A stretch of 12,639 nt of DNA from Proteobacteria bacterium UBA1844 (GCA_002338615.1 DDIS01000152.1:18467-31105); one strand, 5' to 3'. Counted from the stretch's first letter, positions 1 to 7,270 are shown. The notes: a model not told the origin generated them from the sequence alone. Numbers and translations: made by a program.

Positions 1-860
1 GAGCCGAGCGAGCCGATACCAAAATGGCTTGCAACAACCTGGCTGCATAGCACGGCGCCACACGGGATGCCGCCACCCAGTGCCTTGGCCATGGTCAGGA
101 TGTCGGGCTCGATCCCGTACCTTTGCATGGCGAAGAACTCGCCGCTGCGGCCCATACCACTTTGCACTTCGTCCGCAATCAAAAGTGCCGCGTGACGCTT
201 GCTCGCCGTCCGCAGCGTATCAAGGAACGCGGGTGCCAGGTCGTACGCGCCGGCGACTCCCTGCACGGGCTCGACAATAACCGCCGCAACGCTGTCGTCG
301 ATCATAGCCTTTGCCGCATCAGAGTCGTCGCGCGGAATGAAGGCTACTGCAAACGGCAGGTTTGGAAAGCCGTACCAGGCGGACGAGTTCCAGGTGACGG
401 CTCCGGCCGCCGCGGTACGGCCGTGAAAGCCACCGGTCACGGCCAGTATTTTTTTCCGTCCGGTCGCCACGCAGGCCATGCGCAGTGCGTTTTCATTGGC
501 CTCCGCGCCGGAATTGACGAAGAATGCGCGGGCCATGTTTTCTGGTGCGACCGCGAGCAGGGCTTCCGCTGCCTGTGCCCGTATCCCGAGCGCAACCGCG
601 TTGCTCTGGAACAAAAGGCTTCGCGCCTGGTGTTCAATGGCTGAAGAAAGCTTCGGGTGGCTGTAGCCGAGTGCTGCTACCGCGTGTCCGCCATAGAGAT
701 CAAGGATATGCCGACCATCGTCAGTGATGATGTCGCAGCCGCTCGCAGCCACCGGCACGAAGGGCAGTTGCCCGTAAACAGGCAGCATGCTCGCCGTTTC
801 GCGCGTAGCCGGATCTTGTGGCTCGTGCAGGGCTTGCTTATCCGTCAAGTGAAAATTCAT
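1..860 (-). CDS. argD: Class III PLP aminotransferase, ArgD-type (acetylornithine aminotransferase), C-terminus beyond the window
   Basis: Likely the cytosolic PLP enzyme that transaminates N-acyl-glutamate semialdehyde to N-acylornithine, the step after ArgC. The 286 visible residues include the fold-type I hallmarks: NSGAEANE (116-123) for cofactor phosphate binding, D230 in the IADEVQ stretch that contacts the pyridine nitrogen, and K259 in TMAKALGGG, the Schiff-base lysine. The LDLYGGHAV stretch (53-61) resembles the ArgD found in Bacteroidetes argG-argC-argD clusters rather than E. coli ArgD/AstC. The start is the ATG at 860, 28 nt after the argC stop; the ribosome binding site is weak (GAG). 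About 110-120 residues are missing past the left edge, so this is not a broken gene. It is the last visible gene of the arginine operon. Related ornithine or succinylornithine aminotransferases look alike; the neighbours favour arginine synthesis. Confidence 0.87.
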   Translation of the reverse strand, partial: MNFHLTDKQALHEPQDPATRETASMLPVYGQLPFVPVAASGCDIITDDGRHILDLYGGHAVAALGYSHPKLSSAIEHQARSLLFQSNAVALGIRAQAAEALLAVAPENMARAFFVNSGAEANENALRMACVATGRKKILAVTGGFHGRTAAAGAVTWNSSAWYGFPNLPFAVAFIPRDDSDAAKAMIDDSVAAVIVEPVQGVAGAYDLAPAFLDTLRTASKRHAALLIADEVQSGMGRSGEFFAMQRYGIEPDILTMAKALGGGIPCGAVLCSQVVASHFGIGSLG

Positions 861-888
861 CCGGCATTGCTCAGTGAGTATTTGATTA

Positions 889-1956
889 TCAAGTCCAGCC
901 CGGCGCGGGCGTGTGCAGGCCAGTCGTTTCAGGTAAGTCCCAAAGGCGGTTCATCCACTGCATGGCGCCGCCTGCGGCACCTTTTACCAGGTTATCAATG
1001 GCGCACAGCACAACTATCGTACCGTCGTGCATTGCAGCGCTGACCTGGCAACGGTTGCTCGCTACAACATCTTTCAGCCGCGGCGGCGCTGCCAGCACGT
1101 CGACAAAAGACGCATTTGCGTAAGCTTTGTCGAACGCGGTGCGGACACTTTCCGGGCTGGCCGCGTCGCTTGCCCGTGCCTGGAGAGTGACATAAATGCC
1201 ACGTGCGAATGGCCCCGAGTGGGGCACGAAATTAAGTTTCGTGCGTACGCCCGTGGCCTGTTCGAGTTGGGCGATAATTTCGGGCCCGTGCCGGTGCAGG
1301 AGTGCTTTGTAGGCATACAGGTTGCTGTTGCGCTCGGGGTGGTGGGTGCCGGTTTGTGGCGTGCGCCCGGCACCCGTGCTGCCGGTAATGCCCGATACGA
1401 ACAAATCGTTTTCACACAGGCCCGCAGCAAGCAGCGGCATGGCCGCGAGCAGCACAGCACTTGCGAAGCAACCCGGGTGGCCAGCGTGCCGGGCGGGTGT
1501 GCCATTCAATAACTCCGGTACCGCACTCACGAACTCAGTAAGCAGCTCGGGTGCTCCATGCGCGGTGCCGTATACCGCCTCGAAGGCGGCTTGATCCACA
1601 TAACGAAAATCGGCGGAGGTATCGACCACGTGCAGATCGATATTCTTGGTGGCGGCCGCGGCCATGGCCGCCTTGATTAGTACCGCCGTCGTGCCGTGCG
1701 GCGCCGCAGAGAACAGTGCAAGTTTTGCATTGGCCGGAATACTATCCAGCCATTCATCGTACGCGACCAGCCGGGTGTCCGGATAAGCACTCGCAAGGTG
1801 GGGAAATATGCCTGCAATCCGATCGCCGGCGCGACTGGCGGACACCGCAGCCGCAAGCTCGAACACCGGATGCATGGCAAGCAAACGCAGGAACTCACCA
1901 CCGACGTATCCGGTTGCGCCGAAGACAATTGCCGGTATCGTCGTTGCCGCGCTCAT
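889..1956 (-). CDS. argC: N-acetyl-gamma-glutamyl-phosphate reductase
   Basis: NADPH-dependent cytosolic reductase converting N-acetylglutamyl-phosphate to the semialdehyde in arginine synthesis. The 355-residue protein starts with a Rossmann fingerprint GATGYVGG (13-20). It carries the thioester-forming cysteine C163 in HPGCFASA and a candidate catalytic histidine H246 in VPHSGPFARG, and ends with the family signature KGAAGGAMQWMNRLWDLPE (325-343). Length is normal (about 310-350). The motif is HPGCF instead of the usual NPGC(Y/F), a variation just before the nucleophile. The start codon overlaps the stop of the upstream P-loop gene as ATGA (4 nt), implying translational coupling. The aminotransferase for the next step follows 28 nt later. 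Confidence 0.95.
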   Translation of the reverse strand: MSAATTIPAIVFGATGYVGGEFLRLLAMHPVFELAAAVSASRAGDRIAGIFPHLASAYPDTRLVAYDEWLDSIPANAKLALFSAAPHGTTAVLIKAAMAAAATKNIDLHVVDTSADFRYVDQAAFEAVYGTAHGAPELLTEFVSAVPELLNGTPARHAGHPGCFASAVLLAAMPLLAAGLCENDLFVSGITGSTGAGRTPQTGTHHPERNSNLYAYKALLHRHGPEIIAQLEQATGVRTKLNFVPHSGPFARGIYVTLQARASDAASPESVRTAFDKAYANASFVDVLAAPPRLKDVVASNRCQVSAAMHDGTIVVLCAIDNLVKGAAGGAMQWMNRLWDLPETTGLHTPAPGWT

Positions 1957-3008
1957 TTCCCTGTCTCTTTCAGTGCGGCTGCAATTTTGTCGCCGAGCGC
2001 GATACCGTTGCTAAGTGCATTAATGGCCGTCAGCCCAAGGTGCTCAGCGATCTGATCGACGCCGACTGCGTTGTCAGTGGCGGGCCCGGTAACCGCGGTC
2101 GGCTCGATGCCATACTGTTCGCGCAGAATTTTGGCGCCGCCCCAGGCGGAGACGGGATCGTTTGCGCACAGCACGACCGCGGTCAAAGCATCGCGAATGG
2201 CGGCGTCGGACAGAATTGCCGCGACGCCGTAGGCACCGATAAGCCCGTCACCCAGTTCGAGCACAATGACATCCGGCTGGTTCGCGGCAAGGTCGCTGAG
2301 TAATGCGCGGGTAAGGGCCGGACCATTTACGGCAGTGGTCGTAACAATGCCGAGATCCGAAAAGATCATCGTTTTGCGCGCGCCGGCATCTTCCATTGCG
2401 TTGATATCCCGGCGCAGCGAAACGCCCGTTGCCTTGCAGGCGGCAATCTCCATGCCCAGCTGCCGCAGGCGCCCGACAATTGCACAGGCCGCTGCAGTTT
2501 TGCCTGAATCCATACACGTACCTGCCAGCGCAATAACCGGGATACCCTGCGTGTTGAGCACGGCGTTCAGGTCGAACTTGCGCGCGCCGGCGCGGGCAGG
2601 CACACCGATGCGTTCGCCGAGGTACGGAAAATGCAGCACGCTTCCCAGTACCTCGCAATTGAAAGGAGGGCCAACATCCGGGTTGGCGGAGTCGCACAAT
2701 CCAAGCACGCCGCCAATATTTAGCATTTGTACGCTATCGCCGACCGCCAATGTAACGGGCAGGTGTCCCGAGTATCCGCGCAGCGCTTTGCGATGCCCGA
2801 GTGCGCCGACCACGATATCGCCTGCTACGACGGTCGCCATACGACCCGAGGTCAGCTCCAGCTGGTTGTAGCGGGTCTTGTTGTTCAATACGCGAACCGC
2901 AATGAGGATACCTTCCTCGCAGGGTATGTCCTGTGAGAGCCTGAGCTCGCGACCCACATTATTGTGTTGCGCGACCGAGGCGATCTTGTCGACGACGATG
3001 GATTTCAT
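1953..3008 (-). CDS. BioD/DUF1611-like P-loop protein of unknown function embedded in the arginine operon
   Basis: Function not recognised. The 351-residue protein has two parts. Residues 1 to about 145 are rich in beta-strand-like stretches (VVAGDIVVGALG, 60-71; LNIGGVLG, 96-103), have no signal peptide and match no domain I know. Residues about 155-350 form a P-loop domain with GTCMDSGKT (163-171), the G-T-x4-G-K-T layout of dethiobiotin synthetase (BioD) and DUF1611 proteins. It also has K192 in CKATG, placed like the BioD KPVxSG lysine, D201, and ELGDG (251-255), placed like the BioD EGAGG loop. An ATP-dependent ligase- or kinase-like reaction is therefore plausible but inferred. It overlaps argG by 1 nt (TAATG) and argC by 4 nt (ATGA), so it is co-translated with enzymes on both sides and very likely serves arginine synthesis or its regulation. 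GGTGG upstream of the ATG is the likely ribosome binding site. Confidence 0.85.
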   Translation of the reverse strand: MKSIVVDKIASVAQHNNVGRELRLSQDIPCEEGILIAVRVLNNKTRYNQLELTSGRMATVVAGDIVVGALGHRKALRGYSGHLPVTLAVGDSVQMLNIGGVLGLCDSANPDVGPPFNCEVLGSVLHFPYLGERIGVPARAGARKFDLNAVLNTQGIPVIALAGTCMDSGKTAAACAIVGRLRQLGMEIAACKATGVSLRRDINAMEDAGARKTMIFSDLGIVTTTAVNGPALTRALLSDLAANQPDVIVLELGDGLIGAYGVAAILSDAAIRDALTAVVLCANDPVSAWGGAKILREQYGIEPTAVTGPATDNAVGVDQIAEHLGLTAINALSNGIALGDKIAAALKETGK

Positions 3009-4234
3009 TATTTGCCACCGCCCGCTGCATTACGAGCAGCCCTGGTTTGTAACGATCCGGGCAAGGACAGTATGCGGGAAAAGCCCAGCGCATCGGCTGC
3101 GGTCCATTCTCCGGCTGCCTCACCGTACACACCCCTGCTTGCGGCAAGCAGCGAATAATCGGACGTTACGCCTTCAACAAACAGGTTGCCGGGCCTGAGT
3201 GAAAACCTGACGCGTCCACTAACGCGCTGTTGCGACGATTCGAGCAGGGCTTCAATATTCCGGCACACAAGATCGAGCTGCTTGCCCTCATGTATAAGAT
3301 CACCATAAGTATGGGCGAGCGAATCCTTGACACGCGTCTGTGCGGCGCTCAACACCAGCTTTTCCAGTTCACGATGCGCCGTAATCAGGCTGATCGCAGC
3401 AGGTGCTTCGAACGCAACTCGACCTTTGGTGCCCAGTACGGTATCGCCGAGGTGAATGCCACGACCAATGGCGTAGCTGCCGGCAAGCATTTCGAGTCGC
3501 TCAATCAATTGCACCGGTCCCTCGGCCACGTCGTCCAGCGCGATCGGTATGCCCTGGTCGAAGTCGATAGTGTGGGTGCTCGCCGCCACTGATTTCACGA
3601 ACGCATTTTGTGACAAGACCCACGCGTCTTCCGGCAGTGCGCATTCTGACGTCAGCGTTTCGCGTCCACCTATGGTGATGCCCCAGAGCCCGCGATTGAT
3701 CGAGTAATTTGAGCCTTGTGCGGGCAAAGGCATACCGCGCTTTTTCAGAAACGCGAGCTGTTCATCGCGTACCCAGTTGTTGTCACGTACGGGAGCCAGG
3801 ATCTCGAGGCGCGGATTAAGTGTCCGCAGCGCAACTTCGAAGCGAACCTGGTCGTTGCCGGCCGCGGTGCAGCCGTGCGCTACAGTACTGGCATGCCGGT
3901 CTGTCGCAATTTTCGCCAGGCGCTCTGCTTGCAGACCCCGTTCTGCACCAACGCACAGCGGATACGCGTTGCCGCGCAGCACATTGCCCGCGATCAGGTA
4001 ACGGATCACCTTGTCAAAAAACTCCTGTTTGCAGTCGAGCAAGATGTGTTCGGCCGCACCCAGCGACAGCGCACGTTCCTCGAGCGCCGTTGCTGCCTTG
4101 TCGTCGATGCCACCGGTATCAATAGTCGCCGTGATGACCTCACGACCATAGGTTTCTTTTAGCCACGGCACGCAAAAGGACGTGTCGAGACCACCTGAAA
4201 ACGCGAGAATGATTGGGGATTTGTCGCTTTGCAC
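3008..4234 (-). CDS. argG: Argininosuccinate synthase
   Basis: Joins citrulline and aspartate using ATP to make argininosuccinate in the cytosol. The 408-residue protein has the N-type ATP pyrophosphatase loop AFSGGLDTS (11-19), the citrulline/aspartate region HGCTAAGNDQVRFE (120-133, where family members commonly read HGCTGKGNDQVRFE) and YSINRGLWG (177-185) before a GGRETLTSE stretch. The RGLWG/GGRE form and the C-terminal segment ending in WTAADALGFSRIL resemble the subtype in Xanthomonas and Bacteroidetes arginine clusters, rather than E. coli ArgG. The start is GTG at 4234, with GGAG 6 nt upstream; this keeps the short lead before the P-loop seen in the family. It lies 59 nt after argR and its stop overlaps the next ATG as TAATG. 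Confidence 0.95.
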   Translation of the reverse strand: MQSDKSPIILAFSGGLDTSFCVPWLKETYGREVITATIDTGGIDDKAATALEERALSLGAAEHILLDCKQEFFDKVIRYLIAGNVLRGNAYPLCVGAERGLQAERLAKIATDRHASTVAHGCTAAGNDQVRFEVALRTLNPRLEILAPVRDNNWVRDEQLAFLKKRGMPLPAQGSNYSINRGLWGITIGGRETLTSECALPEDAWVLSQNAFVKSVAASTHTIDFDQGIPIALDDVAEGPVQLIERLEMLAGSYAIGRGIHLGDTVLGTKGRVAFEAPAAISLITAHRELEKLVLSAAQTRVKDSLAHTYGDLIHEGKQLDLVCRNIEALLESSQQRVSGRVRFSLRPGNLFVEGVTSDYSLLAASRGVYGEAAGEWTAADALGFSRILSLPGSLQTRAARNAAGGGK

Positions 4235-4293
4235 GCGAAACTCCGGTAATAGAATTCAAAGATTAACGATTCTGGCAGCAGCAATAAGCAGGG

Positions 4294-4746
4294 CTAGCGA
4301 CCCAGCGAACGCTCAATTCTCGCTAACAGGTGTTTTTGGCCGCTGGCCGATGCAGTCGCGATAAACACGGTGTCATCGCCCCCTATGTTGCCGACAATTT
4401 CGGGCCAGTCGCTGCGATCAAATGCAAGCGCGACGCGTTGCGCCGCCCCGATGGCGGTCCGGATGACCAAAAGATGCGGGCCAGCAGCCGCTGCGCCGCG
4501 CAACAGCGAGGAAACCTGCAACAGCTCGTCAAGCTGCTGGTCCGCTTTGTTCGGTACGGCGTATCCGCTTGCTGTCTTCACGGCACCGAGGCCGCGCAGG
4601 TCACGACTGACGCTCGACTGGGTCACGCTGAAGCCGCGTGCATCGAGCTCGCGAACCAGCATTCGCTGGGTGCTGACCAGGCCTTCGGCCAGCAACTCGC
4701 GGATTGTGTCGCGGCGCGATTGCTGTTCGTCATGAAGATTCGACAC
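4294..4746 (-). CDS. argR: Arginine repressor ArgR, probable GTG start
   Basis: Hexameric arginine-responsive repressor. With the GTG at 4746 the protein has 150 residues, close to E. coli ArgR (156). It has an N-terminal winged helix with the recognition-helix motif SSVSRDLRGLG (44-54) and a C-terminal oligomerisation and arginine-binding domain with GAAQRVALAFD (100-110) and GGDDTVFIA (122-130). A longer reading from ATG 4779 adds 11 residues. I prefer GTG because AAGAGA lies about 8-10 nt upstream of it, and because the predicted promoter puts the transcription start near 4774, after that ATG. The gene is first in the operon, 59 nt before argG, so repressor and enzymes share one transcript and ArgR very probably represses itself. 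The family is certain; the exact start is inferred. Confidence 0.92.
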   Translation of the reverse strand: MSNLHDEQQSRRDTIRELLAEGLVSTQRMLVRELDARGFSVTQSSVSRDLRGLGAVKTASGYAVPNKADQQLDELLQVSSLLRGAAAAGPHLLVIRTAIGAAQRVALAFDRSDWPEIVGNIGGDDTVFIATASASGQKHLLARIERSLGR

Positions 4747-4760
4747 GGGGAGGTTCTCTT

Positions 4761-4778
4761 TGTGCATAAATATGCGCA
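4761..4778. promoter_or_regulatory. argO: ARG-box-like operator (box 1)
   Basis: The 18 bp sequence contains TGCAT-AAAT-ATGCG, a near-perfect palindrome fitting the ArgR consensus layout (TGAAT-4 A/T-ATTCA) with C in place of one A. It covers the predicted transcription start of argR. A second, poorer copy (TGCAT-ATTT-CGTCA, 4793-4810) covers the -35 element. Centre-to-centre distance is 32 bp rather than the 21 bp usual in E. coli pairs, so the second box is doubtful. Confidence 0.5.
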
Positions 4779-4780
4779 TA

Positions 4781-4809
4781 AAAATAACCTAATGTGCATA
4801 TTTCGTCAA
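4781..4809 (-). promoter_or_regulatory. Predicted sigma70 promoter of the argR-argG operon
   Basis: On the minus strand TTGACG (4809-4804) is followed after 17 nt by TATTTT (4786-4781), a good match to sigma70 -35 and -10 elements with ideal spacing. Transcription would begin near 4774, giving a leader of about 28 nt before the GTG start of argR. ARG-box-like sequences overlap both ends of this promoter, which suits direct repression. Confidence 0.55.
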
Positions 4810-4846
4810 GTGCCCGTCGACCTCCAAATGCACCTGCAGGGTATTT

Positions 4847-4874
4847 TTGAGACTGCACCCGTACGCGTTACACT
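4847..4874 (+). promoter_or_regulatory. Predicted sigma70 promoter of the carboxylesterase gene
   Basis: TTGAGA (4847-4852) and TACACT (4869-4874) are separated by 16 nt, followed by a leader of roughly 20 nt with AGAGG before the ATG at 4904. It is divergent from the argR promoter, whose -35 element lies about 40 bp away. Built only from consensus resemblance. Confidence 0.4.
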
Positions 4875-4903
4875 GCGCCGCTTTGCGTTGCAGAGGTTGT
4901 GCC

Positions 4904-5584
4904 ATGTCCTTGCTGGATGCTGTAGTTGTAGAAACCGGGCCTGAACCGTTAGGTGCCGTCATCTGGTTGCACGGTCTCGGGGCCGACGGTCACGATTTCG
5001 AGGCCATTATTCCCGAGTTGCAATTGCCGGATTCGATGCCCTTGCGCTTCGTATTTCCGCATGCACCGGTCAGGCCCGTCACCATCAACGGCGGGATGGC
5101 AATGCGCGCCTGGTACGATATACGTAGCTTTGATGCCGAAGGCCGTGCGGACAGCGACGGCGTCACCGAGAGCAGCGCGGCGCTGGACGATCTTATCGCG
5201 CGCGAGGTTGCGCGCGGCATACCGACTACCAGGATCGTACTCGCGGGATTTTCACAGGGCGGGGCAGTGGTTTTACATAATGCCCTGCGGGCCAGTGAGC
5301 GCCTCGCTGGCTTGCTGGCCCTGTCGACCTACCTGCCGTTGCCAAACGGCTTTACTGACGAGGTCACGAACAATCGCAATTCACAGGACCGGTCCCTGCC
5401 GATTTTCATGGCGCACGGCACAGAGGATCCGATGGTGCCGTTGCAGGCGGGAATCGAGACGGCGACCACATTGCGCGCCGCGGGCTTTACCGTTGAGTGG
5501 CACGAATATCCGATGGCACATGGTATTTGTCCGGCAGAAATTGTCGATATTCGCAACTGGCTGCTCGGAATCTATGCGGGCTGA
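4904..5584 (+). CDS. Carboxylesterase / lysophospholipase-type serine hydrolase (EstB/YpfH family)
   Basis: A 226-residue cytosolic alpha/beta hydrolase that would cleave small carboxylic esters or lysophospholipids; the natural substrate is unknown. It shows the family order: VIWLHGLGADGHDF (19-32) with the oxyanion-hole HGLGADG, RFVFPHAP (48-55), the nucleophile elbow GFSQGG with S117, HGTEDPMVP with D175, and MAHG with H206, giving a complete Ser-Asp-His triad. No signal peptide. The ATG at 4904 is preferred over an upstream ATG at 4847 because AGAGG precedes it by 7 nt, the family begins this way, and the upstream ATG sits in the predicted -35 element. It diverges from argR, and its last 13 nt overlap the end of the convergent NRDE-family gene. 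No functional tie to arginine is evident. Confidence 0.9.
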   Translation: MSLLDAVVVETGPEPLGAVIWLHGLGADGHDFEAIIPELQLPDSMPLRFVFPHAPVRPVTINGGMAMRAWYDIRSFDAEGRADSDGVTESSAALDDLIAREVARGIPTTRIVLAGFSQGGAVVLHNALRASERLAGLLALSTYLPLPNGFTDEVTNNRNSQDRSLPIFMAHGTEDPMVPLQAGIETATTLRAAGFTVEWHEYPMAHGICPAEIVDIRNWLLGIYAG

Positions 5585-6342
5585 TTGCCGAGAGAGAACG
5601 AAAAATTCGTTTGCCCGGTTGACGTACCATCAGCCGCAAAACGCTTCTCGGCGATTCGAAATTGCCCGTCGGCACTTCGTGTAAGAACTGTTGAGCATCG
5701 GGTGCCGTAGTCCGGCAACACGATAAACGGCGCACTCATCGCATGCGCCCGCTCGAACGATGCGCCGTCCGTTTCGAGTTCTGCCGCGCTCGCCATGCGT
5801 CGGTCATCGAGCAGGCGCAACAAGGTCGTTTCATTGACCTGGTCCGCCGCGATCAATGCATTCAGTGCTGCCTTGCAGCGTTCAACCTTGGGCCATGATG
5901 AATCGAGGGTAGAGTTGGCAAGACCGTAGACACCCGGTTCGAGTGCCGCGCAGCCGCCGCCGCGATTCGACAGGTAGGCCAGGTTTGCCCCGTCAGCCAC
6001 AATCAGGTTAAAGCCGGCAAAGCGGTCGCCGTCAATTCCGCTGAGGTACTGCATCGGATCGTCGTTGCCCGATAAAAAATCGGTAACCAGTTTGCCGCGC
6101 GTAACACGCCTCGTATGTGGCGGCTCCGCGTCACGGTAGTTGGTGATCGTCGCGAAACGACCGTTGCGGTGCAGTCCGAGCCACGTGCCACCGCCTTGCA
6201 AATCACGGCCAGCGAGAATGTCCGGCGATTCGACCCACCATTGCAACTTCTGCGCCGGGCGCGCGTGAAACTCATCGCGATTGGCCGCCACAATCAGCGG
6301 AAATTCGGCATGTGCGCGATGCGCGAAGAGGACCAGGCAGAT
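5572..6342 (-). CDS. NRDE / TANGO2-family protein, apparent ATC start
   Basis: TANGO2/NRDE family, Ntn-hydrolase-like fold. Human TANGO2 deficiency causes metabolic crises and roles in heme or acyl-CoA/lipid handling have been proposed; the bacterial role is unsettled. Read from the ATC at 6342, the 256-residue product begins (M)CLVLFAHRAH and has NRDEF (21-25), DILAGRDL and GGGTWLGL, and a TRGKLVTDF stretch, in family order. Members nearly always start Met-Cys, and the codon before TGC is ATC, not ATG. A strong GGGAG (6355-6351) lies 8 nt before this ATC, and TGA precedes it two codons upstream, so no standard start exists that keeps the Cys. The nearest GTG (6291) would remove 17 residues including Cys2 and the first strand. 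Options are a true non-AUG start, a sequence error, or readthrough from nudC. The gene follows nudC by 3 nt and overlaps the convergent esterase by 13 nt. Confidence 0.85.
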   Translation of the reverse strand: MCLVLFAHRAHAEFPLIVAANRDEFHARPAQKLQWWVESPDILAGRDLQGGGTWLGLHRNGRFATITNYRDAEPPHTRRVTRGKLVTDFLSGNDDPMQYLSGIDGDRFAGFNLIVADGANLAYLSNRGGGCAALEPGVYGLANSTLDSSWPKVERCKAALNALIAADQVNETTLLRLLDDRRMASAAELETDGASFERAHAMSAPFIVLPDYGTRCSTVLTRSADGQFRIAEKRFAADGTSTGQTNFSFSLGNQPA

Positions 6343-6345
6343 AGC

Positions 6346-7248
6346 TCAAACTCCCGCGGCGCTGCTGCCGTCAAGCCAGTGGTCGACGAGGCGGCGTGCA
6401 ATGGATATGCGGAACGGCAGTTTCGGATAGCCGGAGCGCAGCTCCTTGCGCGTAAACCACGCGGCATCTTCGAGCTCGCCGTCGTTCATTACGATCTCCG
6501 TTGAGGTCGCGTCGGCAAAAAAGCCGAGCATCAGCGACGACGGAAAAGGCCAGGGCTGCGAGCTGTGGTACCTGACGTCGTCGATGCGAATATTGGTTTC
6601 CTCAAAGACTTCCCGCCGCACGGCATCTTCAATGCTTTCGCCGGGTTCGACAAAACCCGCGACGGTGGAGTACCGCCCTTCGGGCCAGGCGCTTTGCCGG
6701 CCAAGCAAGCAGCGCTCACCGTCACTGACCAGCACAATGATGGCAGGATCGACGCGCGGAAAGGTGATGCGCATGCACTCCGAATTCACGCAGTGACGGC
6801 TGTTGCCGCCTGTATCCGGCCGCGACGACGAGCCACAGGTACCGCAGAACAACTGCGATCGATGCCAGATCGTGAGTGCGCGCGCATGGGCCATCAGGTT
6901 CGCCCCGTCAGGAGACAATACCGAACCCAAAAAGCGCAGGTCGTGAAAGGCCCCGAGTTCACCAAAGGGCGCTGCGGAATCTGCGCTGACCGCAAATGCA
7001 AAGGCGGGCCGATCGTGAAACAGGCCGAGAAAAATGAGGTCCTCGCTCGCATCGAGAAAGTTCTCGATTTGCGCTCGTGTCAGTAGTACCACCTGCAACG
7101 GGTCACCGCCAACCAGGCACTTGTCACCCCAGACAGGTACGAAACGACTGTCCTCGCTGACGATCGCCCGCTGGATCCATTCGGGGTCCTTACGGCGTTC
7201 ACCGAGCCGATCGACGAATGCGCCAGCGAATACATTGTAGTTTTCCAT
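6346..7248 (-). CDS. nudC: NudC: NAD+/NADH pyrophosphatase, RNA deNADding Nudix hydrolase
   Basis: Hydrolyses NAD(H) to NMN(H) and AMP and, in characterised homologues, removes the NAD cap from RNA 5' ends. The 300-residue protein contains an N-terminal beta domain, a four-cysteine zinc site (C135, C138, C153, C158), the Nudix box from G198 to I220 with E204 and REVFEE (212-217), and the NudC signature SQPWPFP (230-236). The usual Gly near the end of the Nudix box is Asn (EETN). The ATG at 7248 is chosen because GGAGG lies 4 nt before it and MENYNVFAG starts the folded domain; an upstream ATG at 7398 would add 50 residues of Pro/Arg-rich non-family sequence and overlap flhC. It is followed after 3 nt by the NRDE-family gene, so the two are probably one transcript. 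Confidence 0.94.
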   Translation of the reverse strand: MENYNVFAGAFVDRLGERRKDPEWIQRAIVSEDSRFVPVWGDKCLVGGDPLQVVLLTRAQIENFLDASEDLIFLGLFHDRPAFAFAVSADSAAPFGELGAFHDLRFLGSVLSPDGANLMAHARALTIWHRSQLFCGTCGSSSRPDTGGNSRHCVNSECMRITFPRVDPAIIVLVSDGERCLLGRQSAWPEGRYSTVAGFVEPGESIEDAVRREVFEETNIRIDDVRYHSSQPWPFPSSLMLGFFADATSTEIVMNDGELEDAAWFTRKELRSGYPKLPFRISIARRLVDHWLDGSSAAGV

Positions 7249-7270
7249 CGTTCCTCCAATACCCGCAGTC

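Noticed and set aside
123..644. 173-codon open frame on the plus strand opposite argD
   Set aside because: It is antisense to a well-supported aminotransferase, its Arg/Gly-rich product matches no family, and it arises from high-GC third-position bias.
4235..4293. Attenuator or extra ARG box in the argR-argG gap
   Set aside because: One TTGAATTC stretch resembles half an ARG box, but the other half does not match, and no stable hairpin stands out.
4767..4779. ATG codons at 4779 and 4767 as the ArgR start
   Set aside because: They lie inside the ARG-box-like palindrome and at or before the predicted transcription start, with no good ribosome binding site; GTG 4746 fits better, though this is not proved.
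5560..5600. Terminator between the convergent esterase and NRDE-family genes
   Set aside because: The two coding regions overlap by 13 nt and I see no stem followed by a U-run here.
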